From an uncultured Devosia sp. (GTDB taxonomy: Bacteria; Pseudomonadota; Alphaproteobacteria; Rhizobiales; Devosiaceae): DNA of 16,196 nucleotides. The stretch spans positions 1-16,196 of the forward strand of contig CAJYKO010000039.1 in the NCBI GenBank assembly GCA_913775215.1. The letters are read 5' to 3'. The position numbers were made by a program, and so were the translations under genes. Within the stretch, counting starts at the first letter, position 1, and every line of letters starts with the position of its first letter. Shown here in pieces: positions 6,424 through 14,313 of the stretch. The notes under the pieces are model-generated. The model had not been told where the DNA came from. It did not search any database and saw nothing but the letters and a program-made list of their open reading frames with translations.

Positions 6424-7551
6424 ATGAAGCTGACGTCTGGCCTTGGAGGCCAATTGACTGTCGACCTGGGGGCGCTGGCCCGCAACTGGCGCGCCCTCGA
6501 TAAGGTGAGCCAGGGTGCACTGACGGCTGCCGTGGTCAAGGCCGATGCCTATGGCACGGGAATCGAAATGGCGGCGAAGGCGCTTTATGCGGCCGGGGCG
6601 CGCTTCTTTTTCGTCGCGACACCCGATGAAGGTGTCGCGGTGCGCACGGCCCTGCCGGAGGCGCATATCTTCGTGCTCGACGGGCTCTATCCGGGCGCGG
6701 CCAATCTTTACATCCGGCAGAACCTGATGCCGGTCATTTCCTCCATGGAAATGCTCGAGGAGTGGCTCGCCAAATGCGTCGAGCGGAACGAGGGCTATCC
6801 CAGCGCCTTCCATTTCGACACCGGCATGAACCGGCTGGGTTTCCGGCTGAACGAGTCGGTCGCTGTGCGCGAGCGGATTTCGCGGCTCGGCTATGCACCG
6901 CAAATGGTGATGAGCCATCTCGCCTGCGCCGATGTGCCGAACCACGAAAAGAACCGCACGCAATTGGCGCTGTTCGGATCGGTGCTGAACCAATTTCCGG
7001 GCATTCCGGCCTCGCTTGCCAATTCGGCGGGCCTGATGACGGGACGCGACTATCACTTCCAGATGGTGCGGCCGGGCATTGCGCTTTATGGCGGGCGAGC
7101 CGTTATCGGCCGCAAGAACCCGATGGCCAATGTCGTGACGCTGCACGCGCCGATCCTGCAAGTGCGGGAAGCGCGGACGGGTGAGACCGTCGGCTATGGC
7201 GCGGCCTATTCGCTATCGCGCGATAGCCGATTGGCCGTTATCGGGCATGGCTATGCCGATGGTTTTCAGCGCAGCCTGTCGTCCAGCAATACGCGGCCAG
7301 GCGGGAAGGTGTTCGTGCGCGGCAGACTCTGCCCGATCCTCGGCAAGATTTCGATGGACTTGACCATCGTCGATATCACCGAACTTGGGTCTGATATTCC
7401 TAAGCCTGGTGAGGGCGTTGAAATCTTCGGTCCCAATATCAGCGTGGACGACCAAGCGGATGCCGCCGGCACGATCGGCTACGAAATGCTGACCTCGCTC
7501 AAGGGGCGCTATTCGCGCAACTATGTCGGCAATGGGTATTTGCAGGAATAG
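6424..7551 (+). CDS. alr: Alanine racemase
   Basis: This cytoplasmic PLP enzyme interconverts L- and D-alanine, supplying D-Ala for peptidoglycan. The 375-residue protein has the usual TIM-barrel plus beta-domain layout. PLP-binding Lys39 is in AVVKADAYGTG, the substrate-site loop is HFDTGMNRLGF (130-140), and the catalytic tyrosine is probably Y258 in VGYGAAYS. GHGYADGF and GKISMDLTIVD are also present. The lysine that is carbamylated in the Geobacillus enzyme is His130 here, as I recall for other alphaproteobacterial Alr. It starts 2 nt after dnaB, using GGAATAGG at the dnaB end as a ribosome binding site. The dnaB-alr pairing is common in this order. Confidence 0.95.
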   Translation: MKLTSGLGGQLTVDLGALARNWRALDKVSQGALTAAVVKADAYGTGIEMAAKALYAAGARFFFVATPDEGVAVRTALPEAHIFVLDGLYPGAANLYIRQNLMPVISSMEMLEEWLAKCVERNEGYPSAFHFDTGMNRLGFRLNESVAVRERISRLGYAPQMVMSHLACADVPNHEKNRTQLALFGSVLNQFPGIPASLANSAGLMTGRDYHFQMVRPGIALYGGRAVIGRKNPMANVVTLHAPILQVREARTGETVGYGAAYSLSRDSRLAVIGHGYADGFQRSLSSSNTRPGGKVFVRGRLCPILGKISMDLTIVDITELGSDIPKPGEGVEIFGPNISVDDQADAAGTIGYEMLTSLKGRYSRNYVGNGYLQE

Positions 7552-7590
7552 TCTGCAGCTTTCAGTGTTCTAACGGCATTCTTGCTCGCT

Positions 7591-7611
7591 AGAGGCACTT
7601 CTGGCGCCTCT
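7591..7611. terminator. Possible hairpin between the convergent alr and hypothetical genes
   Basis: AGAGGC (7591-7596) and GCCTCT (7606-7611) form a 6-bp stem with a 9-nt loop, between the alr stop and the minus-strand stop at 7617. There is no T-run on either side, so it is only a weak candidate for a bidirectional terminator. Confidence 0.3.
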
Positions 7612-7616
7612 GCGGC

Positions 7617-8123
7617 TCAGGTCCATAATTCTGCAGTCGGGCAGAGGAATACACCATCGCGCAGGTCTTCATCGGGGGCCATAGCCCTCGGCTTGCCCGT
7701 GCCTGGCCATGGGGCGCGTGTGCTGCTGTCATCATCGATGATGAGCGTGGTTCCGTTGTCAAAGCCTAGGTTCATCGACACCCTATCGACATTGAGGGCA
7801 GTGATCGTGCTCCCGACGAGGAGGGATGCGAGTTCGTCGGGTGCGATCTCGCTGAGAAGCCGCTCCTCAAGACGTAACCAGTCGCCTGCGCCCCAGAGGG
7901 ATACGACCAACCAATCGTCTCCAAGACCAAGCGCGAAGAAACCGGGCCCTCCCATGCCGTAGGTTCCGAAATAGGGAGTGACATCGACGACGAGTCGACC
8001 AACCACATCATGAGCCTGTAACGGCGGGGGCACAAAATCAACCAATTCGGCGGATGGGCCGAGGGACCATTCATCTTGTGGAATAGGCTCTCCGCCTGGA
8101 ATTTGAAACCTTCGCCCCAGCAC
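7617..8123 (-). CDS. Hypothetical protein, small soluble, immunity-protein-like pattern
   Basis: I do not recognise the family. The 168-residue acidic protein has no signal peptide or membrane segment. Its middle (WLVVSLWGAGDWLRLEERL, 71-89) and the run LLVGSTITALNVDRVSMNLGFDNGTTLIID (101-130) give an alternating beta pattern with a short helix. Several orphan immunity-like and DUF families of this size look like that, but no specific match is claimed and no toxin gene is nearby. It begins with GTG; AGGGG (minus strand, 8137-8133) lies 9 nt before it, and an in-frame TAA three codons upstream excludes a longer form. It is convergent with alr and divergent from radA, interrupting the usual alr-radA neighbourhood, which suggests a later insertion. 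Confidence 0.7.
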   Translation of the reverse strand: MLGRRFQIPGGEPIPQDEWSLGPSAELVDFVPPPLQAHDVVGRLVVDVTPYFGTYGMGGPGFFALGLGDDWLVVSLWGAGDWLRLEERLLSEIAPDELASLLVGSTITALNVDRVSMNLGFDNGTTLIIDDDSSTRAPWPGTGKPRAMAPDEDLRDGVFLCPTAELWT

Positions 8124-8223
8124 TTTGCATTACCCCTAACGTGTCGCGACAAAATCCAGAATGGAACAGGCTTCTGTCAACCACCTGGCTCGCGCATTGG
8201 CGCCGCTGGTTCGCTCTTTGTTC

Positions 8224-8251
8224 TTGCCAGGGAAATAGCATGGCATTAAAT
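8224..8251 (+). promoter_or_regulatory. Candidate radA promoter
   Basis: TTGCCA (8224-8229) differs from TTGACA at one base, and TTAAAT (8246-8251) lies 16 nt downstream within a local AT-rich patch. The transcript would start about 26 nt before the radA start codon. Confidence 0.4.
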
Positions 8252-8283
8252 CAAACATATGCATTCCAGGTTCGGATAACCCA

Positions 8284-9684
8284 TTGGCCAAGCTCAAATC
8301 CAATTTCGTCTGCCAGGCGTGTGGCGCGGTCTCGACACGATGGCAGGGGCGTTGCGACGCCTGCGGGGAGTGGAACACCATTGTCGAGGAGATGATCGAC
8401 AGCGGAATCGGGGCGGGACCGAAGGCGGCGAAGTCCGGTGGACGGCCGACTAACCTCCTGCCGCTGGCGGGCGAAACCGAGGGCGCGGCGCGTGTCGTGA
8501 CCGGGATTGCCGAGCTTGATCGCGTGACGGGCGGCGGCTTTGTCAAGGGATCGGCCTTGTTGGTGGGTGGCGATCCCGGCATTGGCAAGTCGACCCTGCT
8601 GCTGCAATCGGCGGCAGCCTTGGCCAATCGGGGCAAGCGCGTCATCTATGTTTCGGGCGAAGAGGCCATTGCGCAGGTGCGGCTGCGCGCACAGCGCCTG
8701 GGACTTGGCGAGGCCAGTGTCCTGTTGGCCGCGGAAACCAATGTCGAGATCATTCTGGCGACGCTCGAAAACGGGCCGCCGCCCGATCTCGTGATCATCG
8801 ACTCTATCCAGACGCTCTGGACCGACAGGGTGGAAAGCGCGCCGGGGACGGTGACACAGGTGCGCACTTCGGCGCAGGCGTTGACACGACTGGCCAAAAA
8901 GTCGGGCGCGGCCGTTGTGCTGGTGGGGCATGTGACCAAGGACGGACAGATCGCAGGTCCACGCGTCGTCGAACACATGGTCGACGCCGTGCTCTATTTC
9001 GAAGGGGACTCGAGCCATACGTTCCGCATCTTGCGCGGGGTCAAGAACCGCTATGGCGCGACCGACGAGATCGGCGTCTTCGCCATGACTGAGCGCGGCT
9101 TGGAACAAGTCGCCAATCCGTCGGCGTTGTTTCTCGATCAGCGCGATCAGGATGCGGCGGGTTCAGCCGTGTTTGCAGGCATGGAAGGGACACGGCCGAT
9201 CCTCATCGAAATCCAGGCGCTGGTGGCGCCCTCCCCGCTGGGCACGCCGCGCCGAGCTGTCGTCGGCTGGGATTCCTCGCGGCTTTCCATGGTGCTGGCT
9301 GTGCTTGAAACGCGCTGCGGCGTCCGCATCGGGGCGAACGATATTTATCTCAATGTGGCGGGCGGGCTGAAGATCAATGAACCTGCGGCAGATTTGGCCG
9401 TGGCGGCAGCATTGATCTCATCGTTGACCGGATCGCCCTTGCCCAAGGAAGCGGTCTATTTCGGAGAAATTTCGCTCGCAGGCGGTGTGCGCCCCGTGGT
9501 GCATGCGGGACTGAGACTGCGCGAGGCGCAGAAGCTGGGATTTCAATCGGTAATGACTGGCCGAATGAACACCGTCGATCGCGCCGGGGATTTTGCGGTC
9601 AATGAATTTACCCAGCTTTCGGAAATGGTCAGCCGAATTGCGGCGAACGGGAAGAAGCCGGTGGCGGAACCGGAGGGATGGTAA
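8284..9684 (+). CDS. radA: DNA repair protein RadA (Sms)
   Basis: RadA is a RecA-like, DnaB-type branch-migration helicase acting in recombinational repair. The 466-residue protein has an N-terminal zinc finger (CQACG at 10-14, CDACG at 24-28). Walker A is GGDPGIGKST (95-104), followed by IIDSIQTLW and the RadA-specific KNRYG motif (254-258), where Phe of KNRFG is Tyr. The C-terminal half is the Lon-protease-like domain (AGGLKINEPAADLAVAAAL). The start is TTG: the in-frame stop at 8236 and the absence of ATG or GTG in between leave it as the only plausible codon, and it gives the family's exact MAK N-terminus. The ribosome binding site is weak (TCGGAT). The start is therefore rare but well supported. 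Confidence 0.95.
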   Translation: MAKLKSNFVCQACGAVSTRWQGRCDACGEWNTIVEEMIDSGIGAGPKAAKSGGRPTNLLPLAGETEGAARVVTGIAELDRVTGGGFVKGSALLVGGDPGIGKSTLLLQSAAALANRGKRVIYVSGEEAIAQVRLRAQRLGLGEASVLLAAETNVEIILATLENGPPPDLVIIDSIQTLWTDRVESAPGTVTQVRTSAQALTRLAKKSGAAVVLVGHVTKDGQIAGPRVVEHMVDAVLYFEGDSSHTFRILRGVKNRYGATDEIGVFAMTERGLEQVANPSALFLDQRDQDAAGSAVFAGMEGTRPILIEIQALVAPSPLGTPRRAVVGWDSSRLSMVLAVLETRCGVRIGANDIYLNVAGGLKINEPAADLAVAAALISSLTGSPLPKEAVYFGEISLAGGVRPVVHAGLRLREAQKLGFQSVMTGRMNTVDRAGDFAVNEFTQLSEMVSRIAANGKKPVAEPEGW

Positions 9685-9882
9685 GGACAGTTAGTGGTGG
9701 CCACGCGAGTGAAAAAGGGCCGCCTGACGGTTGAATTCATCAGAATAATTACGCTGAGGCAGATACATTCTGAGGTCGAACATAAGAACCAAGATTTGTC
9801 AAAATGACATTATTTATGGGCAGCAGAAGTCGTTAGACAGTTTGAAACGATATCAACCAAATTGATCCTCACAAATTTATGT

Positions 9883-9920
9883 TCAGGTTGCGAGGAAAGT
9901 CTGCGAAGCGCATAACCTGA
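9883..9920 (+). promoter_or_regulatory. Inverted repeat in the luxR-type gene leader
   Basis: TCAGGTT (9883-9889) and AACCTGA (9914-9920) are perfect 7-bp complements 24 nt apart and 29 nt before the predicted start. Two shorter inverted repeats lie upstream: TGTCA-AAA-TGACA (9797-9809) and ATCAA-CCAAA-TTGAT (9852-9866). They sit in a visibly AT-richer interval (9720-9890) and are candidate operator or leader elements. No lux-box consensus was identified. Confidence 0.35.
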
Positions 9921-9949
9921 GCCTGACTGCTTCATAAGTTCGCCTTCGA

Positions 9950-10693
9950 ATGGTGGACGATATTCAAGGCTTCTCCATGTTTCTCATGATCCCGCTTATC
10001 GACCGCATCCGGCAGAGCGGCGACAAAGCGGAGCTTCTAGCCAACTTCCAACGATCGATGAGCGAGCTTGGATTCACATGGTCCAACCTCTCTATCGCGG
10101 TGAACATGGCGGAGGTTGGATACGAGGTGCTGATCAGTAACTGGCCGGAAGCGGTCCCTCTAAAATTCCATGAAAAGACACGGACTGATAGCGGGTTTGC
10201 CGCTCACCTTCCGCCTGCTGGCAAGAGCTTTACCTGGAACGACAACACTCTCGCGAAACATAAAGAAGATAGCTTTATTTCGGTTTTGCTGGCGCACGGC
10301 ATCCGCACCGGCGCGTTCGCGTCGCTTACCGACTTCAGTGGGCGTCCATACAAAATCGTTGTCGGCACAGAATCCGGCAAGGCGCTCATGGAAGACCTTG
10401 TGGCACAGGTCATTATATTGGCAACCGTGACGCTCTTGCGCCTCGATAGCCTCGTTCAGACAGAAACCACTAGCGAGACAAAGCGTGCCGCTGCCGATCT
10501 CAACCTGAGCGAGACGCAGCATGAGATCCTAAGTTGGGCGGCAGCGGGCAAGTCGAATGCCGATATCGCTGCCATCATGGGGTTGAGCACCTCGGCCATC
10601 TCCTATCACCTCGCCAGAATTTACAAAATCCTCGGCGTGGCGACCAAGCTGCAGGCTGTGGCGATGCTGACGAGCGCAGGTGCCAGCAGCTAG
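9950..10693 (+). CDS. LuxR-family regulator with degenerate autoinducer-binding domain (LuxR solo)
   Basis: The 247-residue length and layout match quorum-sensing LuxR proteins. An N-terminal autoinducer-binding-like domain (about 20-165) is followed by a GerE-type helix-turn-helix (186-240: LSETQHEIL, GKSNADIAAIMGLS, YHLARIYKILGV). In the N-terminal domain the pattern NWPEAVPLKF ... FTW ... HGIRTGAF is visible. The W and Y that contact acyl-homoserine lactones in TraR appear to be V69 and F73, and only the later W (96) is kept. It may bind another ligand or none. The first helix glutamate of the DNA-binding domain is Gln189. No luxI is present. An alternative start is ATG 9977 (AAGG 7 nt upstream; 238 residues); ATG 9950 has only a poor site. 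It converges on cheR, 12 nt away. Confidence 0.85.
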   Translation: MVDDIQGFSMFLMIPLIDRIRQSGDKAELLANFQRSMSELGFTWSNLSIAVNMAEVGYEVLISNWPEAVPLKFHEKTRTDSGFAAHLPPAGKSFTWNDNTLAKHKEDSFISVLLAHGIRTGAFASLTDFSGRPYKIVVGTESGKALMEDLVAQVIILATVTLLRLDSLVQTETTSETKRAAADLNLSETQHEILSWAAAGKSNADIAAIMGLSTSAISYHLARIYKILGVATKLQAVAMLTSAGASS

Positions 10694-10705
10694 CGGCTTC
10701 CGACC

Positions 10706-11584
10706 TCAAATACGCTGGAAGGTTGCGGTTGCCACCTGACGGACGGATTCAGACTTGCCGGCCATGGACTCGGAGTGGCCAAGGAGTAGGTAGCCGCCGG
10801 GACGCAGGTGGGACACGAGCTTGTCGATGACCCGGGCCTAATCTTCCTTGCTGAAATAGATCAGCACATTGCGCAGGAAGATGATGTCGACGTCGCGATC
10901 GACTGGATAGTGCGGGTCCATCAGATTGAGATAGTTGAAGTTGGTCCGCCGGCGCAGTTCGGGAGCGATCCGAACCTCCTTCGGTGGATTCTCGCGGCGC
11001 GACCACAAGAGATATTTGCGCTGCATATCCTGCGGGATGGGTGCGATCTGCTCAGTCGAGTAGATACCGATGCGCGCCTTATGGAGGACTTCGGTCGACA
11101 CATCCGTGCCGAGGATCGAATACCGGAAGGCGCCGCTCTTTTCGGCCATATCCGACAGAACCATGGCCGTTGTGTAGGCCTCAGCGCCGGTCGAACAGGC
11201 TGCACTCCAGACCTTTAGGGTCGGCAGACGCTCGAGGCGTCGCGTGGCGAGGATGTCCCGGACGATCGTTGAGCGAAGCAGTTCAAAGTGCTGCGGCTCG
11301 CGGAAGAAGTCGGTCTTGTTGGTGGTCAGGACGTTGACGAGATGCGGCAGTTCCGCTTCCAGCCCGGCGCGGCGGAACAGGAGATCGCTGTATTCGGCAA
11401 AGCTGGTCATCTGAAGGTCACGCAGCCTCCGGCGGAGTCGCGCTTCGACCATGGACTGCTTGGTCGAGTGGAGCCGGACACCGATCTCGGAGCTGATGAG
11501 GTCGACGATGCGGGCGAAATCGCGGGCAGAAAGCTGGTCAATCGTGGACTGTGTGCTGAACATCTGCGTTTGGGCGAACTGCAC
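10706..11584 (-). pseudogene. cheR: Chemotaxis methyltransferase CheR, interrupted by an in-frame TAG
   Basis: CheR transfers methyl groups from S-adenosylmethionine to glutamates on chemoreceptors. The intact part (10838-11584, 248 residues) has the N-terminal helical domain (20-75) and TNKTDFFRE (88-96). The SAM-binding stretch WSAACSTGAEAY (126-137), GTD (159-161) and FLRNVLIYF (236-244) follow. Translation then meets TAG at 10840-10838. Read through, the same frame continues for 43 residues (LRPGGYLLLGHSES and onward) to TGA at 10708-10706, for 291 in total, near the usual CheR length of about 286. So the last conserved strands of the fold are lost. CAG to TAG is one transition, and the downstream frame is undamaged, pointing to a recent event or a sequence error. 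The start is GTG 11584 with GGAGAG 6 nt upstream. It lies 93 nt after the mcp stop. Confidence 0.85.
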
Positions 11585-11590
11585 TGGTGG

Positions 11591-11596
11591 CTCTCC
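11591..11596 (-). promoter_or_regulatory. Ribosome binding site fixing the cheR GTG start
   Basis: On the minus strand GGAGAG lies 6 nt before GTG 11584; the in-frame ATG seven codons later has no comparable site. Confidence 0.6.
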
Positions 11597-11644
11597 AGAA
11601 TGGTTCGCACGCCCCGATCGCGAACCCTAGTTTCGGTGTGGGAA

Positions 11645-11667
11645 CGGCGCTCCTTGAGAGAGCGCCG
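11645..11667. other. Hairpin in the mcp-cheR gap
   Basis: CGGCGCTC (11645-11652) and GAGCGCCG (11660-11667) form a perfect 8-bp stem with a 7-nt loop, 11 nt after the mcp stop on the minus strand. No T-run follows, so it may be a partial terminator or an mRNA stabiliser that lowers cheR relative to mcp. Confidence 0.5.
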
Positions 11668-11677
11668 GCAAATCATG

Positions 11678-13765
11678 TCAGGCCGCACCGCGACGAACGA
11701 ATTGGCCATCAAGATTGTCGTCGCCACCGTCGAGATCGAGATCGAAACCGCCTGCCAGCGGCTTTGACTTAACGGGATTGCGCGAGAGATGCGGGGCCGA
11801 AGCCATGACCGCGGCGCGAAGATCGCGTTTGGGGTGGCCGTCAGCTGGCAGACGGGGCGATGGCGCAGCCATTCCATCGACGCGGAAGTAGCTGATGGCG
11901 GCCTGAAGTTGCTCGGCCTGGCTGGCAAGCTCTTCGGCTGTTGACGACATCTCTTCTGCAGCGGAGGTGTTCTGCTGGGTGACTTTATCAAGCTGCTGGA
12001 TAGCGGTGTTGATCTGCGTGGCGCCGGCATTCTGTTCGCGGCTGCCAGAGGAGATTTCTTCGACCAGTTCGGCGGTGCGCTGGATATCAGGCACCAGTTT
12101 TTCGAGCATGTCGCCAGCCGAACGGGCGGCTTTTACAGTGGTGGCCGAGAGTGTCGAGATTTCGGCTGCCGCGGTTTGCGAGCGCTCTGCCAGCTTCCGA
12201 ACCTCGGAAGCGACAACTGCAAAGCCACGACCGTGTTCGCCAGCGCGCGCTGCCTCCACGGCTGCGTTGAGGGCGAGGAGATCGGTCTGGCGGGCGAGTT
12301 CCTGAACGACCATGATCTTTTCGGCAATGGTCTGCATGGCGGATACGGCGTTGTTGACGGCCTGACCCGACAGGAGCGCGTCGGCCGCCGACTGGCGCGC
12401 GATGCGTTCGGTTTGGGTGGCGTTTTCGGCCGACTGCTTGATGGTGGCGCTCATTTCTTCCATCGACGCCGAGGCTTCTTCAGTGGAGGAGGCTTGCTCG
12501 GTCGCACCCTGACTCAACTGTTCGGCGGTGGCCGACATTTCCTGGCTGCCCGAGGCGACGTTACGCGTGGCAGCGGTGACTTCGGACACGACTACGCGCA
12601 GCTTGCCGGTCATTGTGTTGAGGACTTTTACCAGATCGCTCACCTCGTCATTGCCCTTGGTGGCGGCCGAGGCATTGAGATTACCGCCGGCAACATCGTT
12701 GGCCAGCTTGACGGCGGTATTGAGCGAACGAGAGATCGCGGTGACGATCAGGGTGGCAGCAAGGGCTGCGAAGAGGGAGGAGCCAACGAGAATGGCGATG
12801 AGCAGCATGCGGCTCTGTTCGTGGAGCACGGTCGCAGCTTCGTTTTCGTTGGCGAGGTTCTGCGTGCTGGCGGCGATGATGTCATCGACCAGTTTGGTGA
12901 TCTCGGCGCGCATGGGCGCCGCTTCGTTCGCGGCGATATTTGTCGCGTCATAGGTGGCGCGGTCTAGGGACAAGGCATTGGCCTCGCCCATGCTCGCGAA
13001 AAACGCCGTGAGTTCCCTGGCAATGGTCTTGGCTTGATTAGCCTCGGGAGCAGGCAGGAGGCGCGCGAGGCTTTCGATGTCCGCGCTGATTGTAGAGTTT
13101 ATGCTCGCGAAATCCGAAGCATATTTATCCTGTGCTTCCGGATGCTCATCGGAGAGCAGGAGATTGCGATGCTGACGGTAGGCCTTGGAGACCAAGGCTT
13201 CGAGCTGGGTCATCGCCACATAGCCTTCGATGGCCGTGGGGTCACCGCCGACCAAACGGCGACGGACGCTCTCGGAAAGGGTCGTAAGCTTTTCCTCAAT
13301 ATTGCGATTGGCTTCGGTGATGACGCCAGTAGTCAATTCATAGGCGCGCGCACTGCTGTTCTTGAGGGCTTCGGTGGCAACCCGGTCGGTTGCGGCTTTA
13401 TAGGTGCCAATCAGGGTCGCGATGTGCTCGATCGTCTGGTTGTTGCCCGCCGTCGAAAAAGTGCCGCGCAGTTTATCGACGTTGGCGCTGGTGGCCGTGA
13501 GGATATCGCTGCCTGAGGCCGCCATTTTCGCGATTTCAGCATCATCGTTGGAAATGATCATCTGCCGCATATTCGAGGCAGCCGTCGCCAGATCGACCTG
13601 CACCTTGCGCACCGCAAGGGAACGCTCCACCGGGCCGGTGACAATGGTGTCGATCTTGTCGTTGAGGGTACCCAGGTTCTGGATGGCGTAGAACATGCTG
13701 CCGGCGGAAAGCACCATGACGGCCGTAAAGGTCGCCGCCAGCTTTGCCTTAATCGTCAATCTCAT
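11678..13765 (-). CDS. Methyl-accepting chemotaxis protein
   Basis: The 695-residue inner-membrane chemoreceptor has a first membrane helix at about 9-29, a periplasmic sensor of about 290 residues (30-317) and a second helix at 318-345. A HAMP domain (about 340-395) and a cytoplasmic signalling domain (400-620) follow. The hairpin tip that binds CheA/CheW is clear (QTDLLALNAAVEAARAGE, 493-510, then GRGFAVVASEVRKLAERS). The usual QTN is QTD here. The sensor is mostly helical and about the size of helical bimodular (HBM) ligand domains, but the ligand cannot be told. The tail ends FDLDLDGGDDNLDGQF, without the NWETF pentapeptide that tethers CheR. The ATG at 13765 gives the normal basic start before helix 1; a longer in-frame extension lacks any membrane logic. 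cheR follows as the second gene; no cheA or cheW is in view. Confidence 0.95.
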   Translation of the reverse strand: MRLTIKAKLAATFTAVMVLSAGSMFYAIQNLGTLNDKIDTIVTGPVERSLAVRKVQVDLATAASNMRQMIISNDDAEIAKMAASGSDILTATSANVDKLRGTFSTAGNNQTIEHIATLIGTYKAATDRVATEALKNSSARAYELTTGVITEANRNIEEKLTTLSESVRRRLVGGDPTAIEGYVAMTQLEALVSKAYRQHRNLLLSDEHPEAQDKYASDFASINSTISADIESLARLLPAPEANQAKTIARELTAFFASMGEANALSLDRATYDATNIAANEAAPMRAEITKLVDDIIAASTQNLANENEAATVLHEQSRMLLIAILVGSSLFAALAATLIVTAISRSLNTAVKLANDVAGGNLNASAATKGNDEVSDLVKVLNTMTGKLRVVVSEVTAATRNVASGSQEMSATAEQLSQGATEQASSTEEASASMEEMSATIKQSAENATQTERIARQSAADALLSGQAVNNAVSAMQTIAEKIMVVQELARQTDLLALNAAVEAARAGEHGRGFAVVASEVRKLAERSQTAAAEISTLSATTVKAARSAGDMLEKLVPDIQRTAELVEEISSGSREQNAGATQINTAIQQLDKVTQQNTSAAEEMSSTAEELASQAEQLQAAISYFRVDGMAAPSPRLPADGHPKRDLRAAVMASAPHLSRNPVKSKPLAGGFDLDLDGGDDNLDGQFVRRGAA

Positions 13766-14313
13766 AATGCAGACTCTTTTTCCATGCTGCAGCGAGCGAC
13801 TCCTGTCGCCGCGTCGAAATAAAAATGTCTTTGCAACGCTCGAGAGTTGGACGTTTCGCCCTATCCAATGACCCGACGCTGAGATCGGCTGAATGCGGCA
13901 TGCGTGATGGCGGGAGAGCCTATGTCCAAACCCTCCCGCCTTGCGACATGCACGAGCCGCACGAGACAGATGAAACAAGACGAAAGCGAATGAAACCAAC
14001 CAGGTAACTAGTTGCTAATCTCTCTGTGATGAGGTGAAATCGCGGAACTCCATGGGCTCACTCGATCGCCCTCCCTTTTGTCGCGGGGCAAATCTCCGCA
14101 TTTTCCAGTTCGCGCTGCAATGATGCCGCTTTTTTCGGCAAGCTGGCGGCTGCCATTCGCCTAAGATCGATTTAATCTTGGGTGCGCGGCCAGAGGTGTT
14201 AAGAAACTCTGAAACATCACGTGCTTGCGCGCCTCTTGGCCTTGGCAGGCAAGCACAAAGCCGCTAATGGTCCCGCAACAGGCCGAGACGGCAACTGGAG
14301 ACAGGCAAAACAT
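13766..14313. other. Intergenic region between mcp and cvpA (divergent)
   Basis: These 548 nt must hold the promoters of mcp (minus) and cvpA (plus), which diverge from here. I see no convincing gene; a 60-codon open frame at 13825-14007 looks like chance. AAGAT (14163-14167) and ATCTT (14175-14179) form a small hairpin in an AT-richer patch. No clear -35/-10 pair could be assigned to either gene. Confidence 0.5.
14221..14256 (+). promoter_or_regulatory. Leader hairpin upstream of cvpA
   Basis: GTGCTTGC (14221-14228) and GCAAGCAC (14249-14256) are perfect 8-bp complements around 20 nt, which themselves contain GCC/GGC pairs. The element ends 57 nt before the cvpA start. It could be a leader structure or operator; no known riboswitch is recognised. 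Confidence 0.4.

Noticed and set aside
8141..8395. 84-codon plus-strand frame overlapping the radA start
   Set aside because: It runs into radA out of frame and has no family resemblance.
9883..9920. A lux box for the LuxR-type regulator
   Set aside because: The inverted repeat has a 24-nt spacer and does not match the roughly 18-20 bp lux-box layout.
12176..12967. Long plus-strand open frame opposite the chemoreceptor gene
   Set aside because: Glycine- and histidine-rich antisense translation of a certain MCP signalling domain.
13766..13999. 78-codon N-terminal extension of the chemoreceptor
   Set aside because: It is rich in Arg and His with no family similarity; ATG 13765 gives the standard chemoreceptor N-terminus.
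13825..14007. Possible 60-residue gene in the mcp-cvpA gap
   Set aside because: No ribosome binding site, and a composition of chance translation rather than of a protein.
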